Assembly (NCBI GenBank): GCA_027364495.1
Contig: DAHXPE010000266.1
Span: 1-7,151 of the forward strand
DNA length: 7,151 bases
Direction: 5' to 3'
Source: Candidatus Heimdallarchaeota archaeon
GTDB lineage: Archaea; Asgardarchaeota; Heimdallarchaeia; Hodarchaeales; LC-3
Shown here: one piece after another, positions 1 through 5,887 of the stretch
How positions within the stretch are numbered: position 1 is the stretch's first letter
How the letters are laid out: every line of letters begins with the position of its first letter
Made by a program: the position numbers and the translations under genes
Notes under the pieces: model-generated
What the model saw: only the letters and a program-made list of their open reading frames with translations
Told to the model about the DNA's origin: nothing
Database searches by the model: none

Positions 1-316
1 ATTCTATCATCTTTTTTTATCAATCATATTGATATACAAATTCTTGAATGTCATAGCAAATACTTTCTCCGTATTCAATACGAGATTTTTTATCTAAGTA
101 TTTACTTCCCAAATTAATATATAAATTTTACCAAAGAACAATTTCATTTGTAAAACGATATTGATAATTGAAAGTATAGCACTTTTACAACAAAATATTT
201 TTAGTTTAATTGTAATTCAAGTTTAAATTATAGAGTTTATTAATTTTCAATAGGTTTATTATAATAAAGACATTAGCAAATTAATTTTTGAATGAATAAT
301 AAATTGGTTAAAATTT
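1..316. other. AT-rich region with no convincing gene, upstream of the acetyltransferase
   Basis: This stretch is very AT-rich and holds no open frame I would call a gene. On the minus strand, a 35-codon open stretch (about 127 down to a TGA at 20-22) has a rather protein-like C-terminal composition, with several charged residues and Tyr. It has no ATG and is stopped upstream at 128-130, so it is at best a remnant. The right end (about 250-316) probably holds the promoter of the acetyltransferase gene. Confidence 0.6.
255..268 (+). promoter_or_regulatory. Possible TATA-box promoter (perfect 14-base palindrome) for the acetyltransferase gene
   Basis: TTTATTATAATAAA reads the same on both strands and resembles an archaeal TATA element. 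It lies about 50-60 bases before the ATG at 317, so a start about 25 bases downstream would give a leader of roughly 25-30 bases. No Shine-Dalgarno-like sequence precedes the ATG. In such AT-rich DNA a palindrome of A and T alone could arise by chance, so the assignment rests on position. Confidence 0.35.
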
Positions 317-904
317 ATGGACTCTAAAAACAATATTACGTGTAAACCACTAACACCTGATCTTTGGTCTGATCTTGAACTTCTTTTCGGTAAATCTGGT
401 GCCTATTGGGGTTGCTGGTGTATGTACTGGCGCTGTTCTAATAAAGAATTTGAGAATATGAAATCTACTGATCGTAAGCAAGCTCTCAAGAAGACAGTCA
501 GTAATGGAAAACATGTTCCAGGGATTCTTGCTTATCTTGATAATAAACCTGTTGGCTGGGTTGCATTAAGCCCACGTGATGAATATCCTAGATTGACCAA
601 CTCCAGAGTTATAAAACCTTTTGATGATCAACCGGTTTGGTCTATTGTGTGTTTTTTCATCCATAAAGAATATCGTGGTATTGGTATCACCAAAGTTTTA
701 CTTACTGCAGCAGAGGATTATGCTCTATTGCAAGGTGCGTCTATTTTAGAATCCTATCCCATAGATTCTAATGATCGAATTGCTGATGAACTAGCTTATG
801 TTGGATCTCGCTACCTCTTTGAACAAGCTGGTTTTAAAAAAATAACTGATACAAAAGCAACAAGTGGTGGTGAGAAGAAGATTATGATGCGAAAAAGTAT
901 TTAA
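317..904 (+). CDS. GNAT-family N-acetyltransferase with a Cys/Trp-rich N-terminal motif
   Basis: Predicted cytosolic acetyl-CoA-dependent N-acyltransferase of 195 residues; the acceptor substrate is unknown. The GNAT core is visible: a strand pair around residues 68-84 (ending VGWVALSP), the strand WSIVCFFIH (108-116), then the acetyl-CoA pyrophosphate loop starting at R120 (YRGIGIT). The loop has Thr125 where the usual R/Q-x-x-G-x-G/A pattern has Gly or Ala. The C-terminal half carries ESYPID (145-150), then GSRYLFEQAGFKKI (163-176), the usual motif B region. An N-terminal GCWCMYWR segment (32-39) with Cys33, Cys35 and Cys40 marks a recognisable subgroup of uncharacterised GNAT proteins found in bacteria and archaea (from recall). 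ATG 317 is the first start after an in-frame TGA at 293-295. No Shine-Dalgarno site is seen. The gene stands alone, 61 bases before the dehydrogenase start. Confidence 0.88.
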   Translation: MDSKNNITCKPLTPDLWSDLELLFGKSGAYWGCWCMYWRCSNKEFENMKSTDRKQALKKTVSNGKHVPGILAYLDNKPVGWVALSPRDEYPRLTNSRVIKPFDDQPVWSIVCFFIHKEYRGIGITKVLLTAAEDYALLQGASILESYPIDSNDRIADELAYVGSRYLFEQAGFKKITDTKATSGGEKKIMMRKSI

Positions 905-913
905 TTTTTTTTT
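905..913 (+). terminator. Poly-T tract after the acetyltransferase gene
   Basis: Nine consecutive T residues directly follow the TAA stop at 902-904, and more T-rich sequence follows to about 950. Archaeal transcription commonly ends at such T tracts without a hairpin. This supports separate transcription of the acetyltransferase and the dehydrogenase, but the base composition makes T runs common here. Confidence 0.35.
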
Positions 914-919
914 ACTTAG

Positions 920-929
920 AAATATTTAT
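920..929 (+). promoter_or_regulatory. Possible TATA-like box for the aldehyde dehydrogenase gene
   Basis: AAATATTTAT lies about 37-46 bases before the ATG at 966. A start roughly 25 bases downstream would give a leader of about 15 bases. No Shine-Dalgarno sequence is present before the ATG. The call is weak because the whole intergenic stretch is A/T-rich. Confidence 0.25.
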
Positions 930-965
930 TTTTCTTTAATTATTTTTCATTAGTTGCTGGTCTTT

Positions 966-2402
966 ATGGTGAAACACTATCCGATTTTATTAGCAGGTAA
1001 AGAAATAGAATCTGAAACGAAAGTGAATATAATTAATCCCTATAATAAAGAAATCGTTGCCACCACATCATATGGTACAAAAGAGAATTTACTAGAAGCG
1101 ATTACTAAAGCTTCCAGTGTGTTTCCAATCACTCGAAAAATTCCCAGTTTCAAAAGAGCACAAATTCTCTTGTCAATTGCTGATCAATTAAGAGAAAATT
1201 TTGATGATTTTGCTAAAACTATATCACTAGAAAGTGGTAAGCCATTATTTTATGCTAAAGGTGAGGTAAATCGATGTATTGATACTTTTACCATAGCAGC
1301 TGAAGAAAGTAAGAGAATTCAAGGTGAATTTTTTTCTTTAGATGGTGTCACAAGTGGCAAGGATCGTTTTGCCATAACTCAAAGATTCCCTGAAGGTGTA
1401 GTTGTAGGAATTAGTCCTTTTAATTTTCCTCTTAACCTCGTTGCCCATAAAATAGCTCCAGCAATAGCTATTGGCTCTCCAATTATTTTAAAGCCATCTG
1501 AAAAGACTCCCTTATCAGCTTTAAAGCTCGGTAAGTTGATTACTAATACTGAATGGCCAAAGGATGCAATTAGTGTCATACCATGCAAAGGTGCAGATAC
1601 TTTACCTTTGGTAGAGGATTCTCGAGTAAAAGTTTTATCTTTTACTGGTTCTGCCGATGTTGGTTGGACATTGAAGAAAATATGTGGTAAAAAGAAAATC
1701 ATCTTAGAATTAGGTGGTAATGCTGGTGTTATCGTTCATTCTGACGCCAATTTGAAGTATGCTGCGGAACGTTGTGTCATGGGCTCGTTTTCTTATTCCG
1801 GACAGGTTTGTATTTCTGTTCAGCGAATTTTTGTTCAAGAGTCAGTATTTGACGAATTTATCAAATATTTCAAGGAAGAAACAGAAAAATTGGTTATTGG
1901 TGATCCTTTAGATCCCAAAACAACATTTTCAGTAATGATTGATGAACAGAATGCTATCCGCATAGAAAGTTGGATAAAAGAAGCTCTAAAAGCTGGTGCG
2001 GAGATTTTAATTGGTGGTGAACGTAAGGGTGGTTATTATCCTCCAACAGCACTCACTAATGTACCTGAAACAGAAAAAATTGTTTGTCTCGAGGCTTTTG
2101 GTCCGGTTGTTGTTATTGAAAAATATAAGGAATTTACAGATGCTGTGAGGTCTATTGAAAAAACAGATTTTGGATTACAGAGTGGTGTATTTACCCAAGA
2201 TATATCCAATGTACTCATTGCTTTTGAGGAAATAAATGTTGGAGGAGTTATAGTAAATGATGTACCAACTTTTAGAGTTGATCAGATGCCTTATGGAGGA
2301 AATAAAGACTCAGGTTTTGGAAGAGAAGGTATTAAATATTCAATGGAAGAATATTGTCAAATCCGATTATTAACGATCAATGAAAGCTATAAGAAAAATT
2401 AA
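966..2402 (+). CDS. NAD(P)-dependent aldehyde dehydrogenase (ALDH superfamily, lactaldehyde-dehydrogenase-like group)
   Basis: Oxidises an aldehyde to its carboxylate with NAD(P)+ in the cytosol; a full-length ALDH of 478 residues. Counting from Met 966, visible motifs are SPFN with the oxyanion Asn153, KPSEKTP with the cofactor-binding Lys176, FTGS (226-229) of the Rossmann fold, LELGGN with the general base Glu248, GQVC with the nucleophile Cys282, and EAFGPV with Glu376 for nicotinamide ribose. The GQVCISVQRI block and the NDVPTFRVDQMPYGGNKDSG C-terminal block resemble the family 21 (lactaldehyde/CofA-like) and phosphonoacetaldehyde-type groups rather than CoA-acylating enzymes. Non-phosphorylating glyceraldehyde-3-phosphate or succinate-semialdehyde dehydrogenase remain possible. 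An upstream in-frame TTG at 954 would add MLVF, but ATG 966 gives the usual short lead-in (HYPILLAGKEIES) and is preferred. The substrate cannot be read from sequence. Confidence 0.93.
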   Translation: MVKHYPILLAGKEIESETKVNIINPYNKEIVATTSYGTKENLLEAITKASSVFPITRKIPSFKRAQILLSIADQLRENFDDFAKTISLESGKPLFYAKGEVNRCIDTFTIAAEESKRIQGEFFSLDGVTSGKDRFAITQRFPEGVVVGISPFNFPLNLVAHKIAPAIAIGSPIILKPSEKTPLSALKLGKLITNTEWPKDAISVIPCKGADTLPLVEDSRVKVLSFTGSADVGWTLKKICGKKKIILELGGNAGVIVHSDANLKYAAERCVMGSFSYSGQVCISVQRIFVQESVFDEFIKYFKEETEKLVIGDPLDPKTTFSVMIDEQNAIRIESWIKEALKAGAEILIGGERKGGYYPPTALTNVPETEKIVCLEAFGPVVVIEKYKEFTDAVRSIEKTDFGLQSGVFTQDISNVLIAFEEINVGGVIVNDVPTFRVDQMPYGGNKDSGFGREGIKYSMEEYCQIRLLTINESYKKN

Positions 2403-2444
2403 ATTCATTCTTGGTTTAAATTTCTTCAAACTTTAAAAAAATCC

Positions 2445-2450
2445 TTTTTT
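2445..2450 (+). terminator. Possible T-tract terminator after the dehydrogenase gene
   Basis: A run of six T residues, preceded by an A run (2435-2441), lies about 40 bases after the dehydrogenase stop. The A and T runs could pair around a short loop, but T tracts alone suffice for archaeal termination. Weak evidence in such AT-rich DNA. Confidence 0.25.
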
Positions 2451-2885
2451 AGTACCTAGACAATCATTAGGTTTTCGAACAAGTTGTTTATATTCACAAT
2501 TTTAGCAAATTAATCAGATTCTACAATTAAATGTTTCTTGATATGATCCATTAAGAACTATGGATGCTAAATTTGTATTTTGAGAGAATTCTGAAGTATG
2601 TATTCACGATGAAAAAAATTCTTGCTACAAAAATATCCTTTTGGGATTAATTCTTTCAGGCTAAATTATACTTTTTTGCAAAGATCTAAAATATTTTTTG
2701 TTGACAATTACTTACTGTTCTTTGAATTTTTTTGTCAATTGAATTTAATAGATTTAAGAAGTTATAAAAAAGACTCAAATACAAAAATTATTAAGGTTCA
2801 AGAACTATTCTACCTTTTACATCATTTTAAATCTTTTTTTTCCGTATCCGATTCTCTTATTCAAATTCCATACCTGCTCACATAC

Positions 2886-2900
2886 CTATTTAAAAAAAAA
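2886..2900 (+). promoter_or_regulatory. Possible TATA box of the ABC transporter operon
   Basis: CTATTTAAAA followed by an A run resembles an archaeal TATA element. It sits about 50-60 bases before the ATG at 2946. A start about 25 bases further on would fall near 2917, inside the inverted repeat at 2906-2936, leaving a leader of roughly 30 bases. It is the only obvious promoter candidate near the first operon gene. Confidence 0.4.
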
Positions 2901-2905
2901 TAAAA

Positions 2906-2936
2906 TCACATATTATTAGTCTTAGCTCTAATGTGA
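2906..2936 (+). repeat. Inverted repeat between the TATA-like box and the ABC operon start
   Basis: TCACAT at 2906-2911 pairs with ATGTGA at 2931-2936. An inner ATTAG (2915-2919) also pairs with CTAAT (2928-2932), the two alternatives overlapping at the right arm. The centre is near 2921, around the expected transcription start. It could be an operator for a dimeric regulator or, if transcription begins upstream of it, a leader hairpin covering the GTGA at 2933-2936, the only weak ribosome-binding match for the first gene. Chance is possible. Confidence 0.35.
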
Positions 2937-2945
2937 GAGAATAAA

Positions 2946-3896
2946 ATGAAAACGTCAATTTTACGTGCTGAAAATGTTTATAAAAAATTTGGTAACTTCC
3001 TAGCTTTAGATGGTTTTTCATGTGATATTCCACAAGGGATTATTGGTTTATTAGGACCAAATGGCGCCGGTAAAACAACTTTTATTAAATCTTTACTTGG
3101 TTTACATCCATTCGAATCTGGAATAATAGAATTAATGGATGGAGCATATAATTTACCAAAGGATTTTCTGAAAGTGAAGGATCTAATAGGATATATGCCA
3201 GAAAAAGAAACAAAAATGAATCATCTTAACGCATTTAAATATGTTGAAATCTTTGGACGTATTAGTGGTCTTCCTAAAAGTGTCATTAAGCAAAGAACAT
3301 TTGACGTTTTACATTATGTTGGCCTTGAAGAAGCTAGATATCGAAATATGGAAACCTTTTCAACTGGTATGCTTCAAAGAGTAAAACTAGCAACTGCTTT
3401 AGTGCATGATCCAGAAATAATAATATTAGACGAACCTACATCTGGTTTAGATCCACAAGGTAGAGAACAGATGTTAAACTTAATTAAGGATCTTGGGCAT
3501 GCACATGGTAAAAATATTATTATGAGCACTCATTTATTACCAGATGTTGAGCGTTTATCCGATTTTGTGGTTGTAATCTCACAAGGAAAACAGGTTATGC
3601 AAGGTAATCTACATTATCTCTTAACTAGAAAATCCGATTCAGTTACTTTAAAGATACAAGTCAGTGACGATACTCCTGGTTACTTCAATTTACTTCGTGA
3701 AAATGGTTATGAAGTTGAAATGGATGGAAAGACAGATATTCAATGTTTTTTGAGAAATAATATTCAAAAAGACTATGTTCAATTTTTTAAATTAGCAAAA
3801 AGTTTAGGAATAAACATCCGGATGCTTTCGCCTAATAAAATGAGTTTAGAAGATATATTTTTAGATGCTGTGGGTAAAAATGGAGGTTCTGTATAA
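2946..3896 (+). CDS. ABC transporter ATP-binding protein 1 (ABC-2/exporter type)
   Basis: Cytosolic ATPase subunit, 316 residues, that drives a membrane permease. Motifs in order: Walker A GPNGAGKT (37-44), Q-loop region GYMPE (82-86) with Glu86 where Gln is usual, signature STGMLQ (139-144) in place of canonical LSGGQ, Walker B IIILDE (158-163) with catalytic Glu163, D-loop SGLD (166-169) and switch His196 in STH. All residues needed for ATP hydrolysis are present. Residues from about 222 form a C-terminal accessory domain ending in the SLEDIFLDAVG type segment typical of ABC-2 ATPases. First gene of a four-gene operon; its TAA overlaps the ATG of permease 1 by one base. Only a weak GTGA lies before its start, unlike the downstream genes. 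The absence of any binding protein suggests export; the substrate is unknown. Confidence 0.93.
   Translation: MKTSILRAENVYKKFGNFLALDGFSCDIPQGIIGLLGPNGAGKTTFIKSLLGLHPFESGIIELMDGAYNLPKDFLKVKDLIGYMPEKETKMNHLNAFKYVEIFGRISGLPKSVIKQRTFDVLHYVGLEEARYRNMETFSTGMLQRVKLATALVHDPEIIILDEPTSGLDPQGREQMLNLIKDLGHAHGKNIIMSTHLLPDVERLSDFVVVISQGKQVMQGNLHYLLTRKSDSVTLKIQVSDDTPGYFNLLRENGYEVEMDGKTDIQCFLRNNIQKDYVQFFKLAKSLGINIRMLSPNKMSLEDIFLDAVGKNGGSV
3882..3887 (+). promoter_or_regulatory. Strong Shine-Dalgarno site for permease 1
   Basis: GGAGGT, inside the last codons of ATPase 1, lies 8 bases before ATG 3896. It fits the anti-Shine-Dalgarno end of 16S rRNA and fixes this start. Together with the TAATG stop-start overlap it indicates translational coupling. 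Confidence 0.75.
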
Positions 3897-4909
3897 TGGT
3901 TGAATCCTCTAATGAAAATTTTGAATTTGTAAAAAAGTTCAGCTATCGAGATTATAAGGGAAAGAGAACAAGCAGGTTAAGTCGAATATTTTCACTTGCA
4001 ATTTTTGAAGTGACAAATACCTGGAGAAAATCATTAATTGGAAAGATCCTATTTGGGTTAGTTATTTTTATATTGGTAATTGGAGCAGTATTAAATGTTC
4101 CATATCAAGTTACTCAATTAAGTCAGCTACCTCAAAGTGAAAAAAGTAATTTTGTTCTCCAAACAGTATTAAAAACTGCAGCAGATTATTTATCAATAAG
4201 TTCAGAAAATCCTATATTGCCATCAGAAAATCCTCTCGTATCTTTTTCATTTAATATAGGATTTTTAATAATAGCACTTTTTGCAATTGCAGGAAGTGGT
4301 TTTTTTGCAGATGATAAACAAGGAAAAGTTCTGGAAATTTATCTTTCAAGAATGAAACGTGAAGATTATGCCATTGGTAAAGTTCTAGGGATGTTTTTAT
4401 ATTGTAATTTATTTATCACCGTCCCATTTTTAATTATTTCATTGTGGGAGGTACAGGGGCTTGGGCAGAATCATCTTGATTATTTACTTACTTATATGGA
4501 ACTTGTAGTCTCAGGAACTATAATTTCTGCTCTATTTACAATTTTCACATTATTATTATCGAGTTTAGTAGAAAAAAGAGCATATGCGAGTCTGTCATTT
4601 TTTATTGGGTATATCCTATTTGATTCATTATCTCAGAAATTTTTTCAATCAGACCCACATAATCATTTGCTATTATTATTAGTACCATCTTATGTTTTTG
4701 CTCTTTTAATATATACTATTGGAGGTAATTGGAATTTAGGACTACGCGAAGGAGGAATTTTTAGTAGTGGAAATGTAACTCCATTAATTTTAAATAATGG
4801 AACTGGATTGGAGTGGTGGCACGTAATTGGATTAGTTCTACTAGTTTTAATAATTGGTTTACTTCTATTGTTATTCAAAATTCATCGAATGACAACAAAT
4901 GAATTGTAG
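3896..4909 (+). CDS. ABC-2 type transporter permease 1
   Basis: Integral membrane subunit of 337 residues expected to pair with the neighbouring ATPase. A charged cytosolic N-terminal segment (about 1-48, rich in Lys/Arg) precedes hydrophobic segments at about 50-68, 117-137, 163-183, 202-223, 229-246, 256-276 and 307-328. That is seven peaks where six is usual, so one of the two at 229-276 may not span. Between the second and third segments lies a charged loop, FFADDKQGKVLEIYLSRMKR (136-155), matching the cytosolic loop of ABC-2 permeases that contacts the ATPase. The first external loop (about 69-116) is long and contains a seven-residue duplication (SENPILP then SENPLVS, 103-116). The start is set by GGAGGT and the one-base overlap with ATPase 1. 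Substrate and direction are not shown by sequence; export is inferred. Confidence 0.88.
   Translation: MVESSNENFEFVKKFSYRDYKGKRTSRLSRIFSLAIFEVTNTWRKSLIGKILFGLVIFILVIGAVLNVPYQVTQLSQLPQSEKSNFVLQTVLKTAADYLSISSENPILPSENPLVSFSFNIGFLIIALFAIAGSGFFADDKQGKVLEIYLSRMKREDYAIGKVLGMFLYCNLFITVPFLIISLWEVQGLGQNHLDYLLTYMELVVSGTIISALFTIFTLLLSSLVEKRAYASLSFFIGYILFDSLSQKFFQSDPHNHLLLLLVPSYVFALLIYTIGGNWNLGLREGGIFSSGNVTPLILNNGTGLEWWHVIGLVLLVLIIGLLLLLFKIHRMTTNEL
4202..4234 (+). repeat. Short direct repeat inside permease 1
   Basis: TCAGAAAATCCT occurs at 4202-4213 and again at 4223-4234, 21 bases (seven codons) apart. The spacing keeps frame and produces the SENP repeats at residues 103-106 and 110-113, in the predicted first external loop. 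Confidence 0.7.
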
Positions 4910-4912
4910 GAG
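4908..4912 (+). promoter_or_regulatory. Shine-Dalgarno site for ATPase 2
   Basis: AGGAG overlaps the TAG stop of permease 1 and lies 10 bases before ATG 4923. It supports that start and translation from the shared operon transcript. Confidence 0.65.
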
Positions 4913-4922
4913 TTGAATAAGT

Positions 4923-5876
4923 ATGGAATTCATAGTTGATGTGAATCATGTCACTAAATCATTTGGTGATGTTGTCGCTGTAAGTGATGTGTCTTTTCAG
5001 ATTCCTAAAGGACAAATAATGGGTTTTTTAGGACCAAATGGATCAGGAAAGACCACTTCCATAAAGATGTTATTAGGCCTAACCAAACCTCAAACTGGTA
5101 CAATAAAGGTACTTGGTAAAAATCCCTTTACAAATAGAAAAATAAAATATGATATTGGCTATGTTCCTGAAACTGATTGTTTTTACAGATGGATTACTGC
5201 CTTTGATTTTTTAGAAAGTTTCAGTCGCTTCCAATTACCGAGAGAAGAAGCAAAAAAAAGAACAAAAGAAATTTTAGAAGAAATTGGATTGAATCAAGTG
5301 GCAAATAAAAGAATACAGACTTTTTCAAAAGGAATGAAACAACGTATAAAATTAGGACAGGCATTAATACATAAGCCATCCCTTGTAATTGCAGATGAGC
5401 CCTTTAATGGATTAGATCCAATAGTAAGGAAACAATTTTTTGATATAATGGAAAAATATTCTGAAGAATACCAAACTACCTGGTTTATATCAAGTCATAT
5501 ATTATTCGAAGTTGGAAGACTAGCAAAGAATATAATTCTTCTTTATAAAGGACGAACAATAGCTCAGGGATCACCTGTAAGGATAAGAGCAATGATTCAA
5601 GAACAACCACATTCGATTCAAATAACATCAACTTCGGTGAAGGATTTAGTAAAATTGTTGATAGATCAGTCTGAATTCAATGAAATAATTTCAGCTTTAG
5701 AATTTAACCCTGTATTAAGAGATAGAGAAGAATCATTTACTGTAGAAACAAAGAATCCTGTTCTGTTTTACAAATTACTGACTGATCTGGTTGTCGATAA
5801 TAATTTGTCTATTTCAGAAATAAAACCAACAGATGAAGGTTTAGAAGCTTTATTTAAGTCATTAACAGTTGGATAG
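4923..5876 (+). CDS. ABC transporter ATP-binding protein 2 (ABC-2/exporter type)
   Basis: Second cytosolic ATPase of the operon, 317 residues, nearly the same length as ATPase 1 and clearly a paralogue. Motifs: Walker A GPNGSGKT (37-44), Q-loop region GYVPE (79-83) again with Glu (83) in place of Gln, signature SKGMKQ (135-140), Walker B LVIADE (154-159) with catalytic Glu159, D-loop NGLD (162-165) and switch His192 in SSH. The motif set is complete, so both ATPases should be catalytic rather than one being a degenerate partner. Residues from about 222 form a C-terminal domain ending in the DEGLEALFKSL type segment. The gene starts 13 bases after permease 1 ends and is followed 11 bases later by permease 2. 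It may form a heterodimer with ATPase 1 on one transporter, or serve permease 2 as a homodimer; sequence does not decide. Confidence 0.93.
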   Translation: MEFIVDVNHVTKSFGDVVAVSDVSFQIPKGQIMGFLGPNGSGKTTSIKMLLGLTKPQTGTIKVLGKNPFTNRKIKYDIGYVPETDCFYRWITAFDFLESFSRFQLPREEAKKRTKEILEEIGLNQVANKRIQTFSKGMKQRIKLGQALIHKPSLVIADEPFNGLDPIVRKQFFDIMEKYSEEYQTTWFISSHILFEVGRLAKNIILLYKGRTIAQGSPVRIRAMIQEQPHSIQITSTSVKDLVKLLIDQSEFNEIISALEFNPVLRDREESFTVETKNPVLFYKLLTDLVVDNNLSISEIKPTDEGLEALFKSLTVG

Positions 5877-5880
5877 AGGT
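5876..5880 (+). promoter_or_regulatory. Shine-Dalgarno site for permease 2
   Basis: GAGGT begins at the last base of the ATPase 2 stop codon (TAG 5874-5876) and lies 7 bases before ATG 5888. It supports the chosen start. Confidence 0.65.
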
Positions 5881-5887
5881 ATAATAT

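Larger units (their letters stand above)
2403..2945. other. 543-base AT-rich intergenic spacer
   Basis: No credible gene is seen on either strand. The longest open stretch on the plus strand starts at a TTG (2622) and encodes 93 Phe/Leu/Lys-rich residues without a recognisable domain. It is probably chance, and its end overlaps the likely promoter of the next gene. A T run at 2445-2450 may end dehydrogenase transcription. A 7-base inverted repeat, TTGACAA (2701-2707) and TTGTCAA (2732-2738), is separated by 24 bases. The right end carries the ABC operon promoter region. I found no tRNA-like or other structured RNA signature by eye. Confidence 0.6.

Noticed and set aside
954..965. Upstream TTG start for the aldehyde dehydrogenase
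   Set aside because: It adds only four residues, whereas ATG 966 gives the usual family N-terminus and a stronger start codon.
1379..1702. Minus-strand open frame within the dehydrogenase gene
   Set aside because: It is antisense to the conserved ALDH core (oxyanion Asn to Rossmann motifs), which explains the open frame.
2036..2218. Minus-strand open frame within the dehydrogenase C-terminal part
   Set aside because: It lies entirely antisense to conserved ALDH sequence and has no domain or start signal of its own.
2471..2485. GTTTTCGAAC resembling a tRNA T-arm
   Set aside because: It lacks the GGTTC...RAnYCC layout, and no matching acceptor, D-arm or anticodon stem is found around it.
273..2514. 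13-base repeat TTAGCAAATTAAT at 273-285 and 2502-2514
   Set aside because: A repeat of this length is expected by chance in a 7 kb sequence this rich in A and T.
2701..2738. TTGACAA/TTGTCAA inverted repeat in the spacer
   Set aside because: Seven-base arms with a 24-base gap, far from any start site, are not enough to support an operator or terminator.
2622..2903. 93-residue open frame in the spacer before the ABC operon
   Set aside because: It starts at TTG, has no Shine-Dalgarno site, is dominated by Phe, Leu and Lys as expected from AT-rich noise, shows no domain, and runs into the likely operon promoter.
4690..4878. Minus-strand open frame within permease 1
   Set aside because: It lies antisense to membrane segments of the permease and has no recognisable content.
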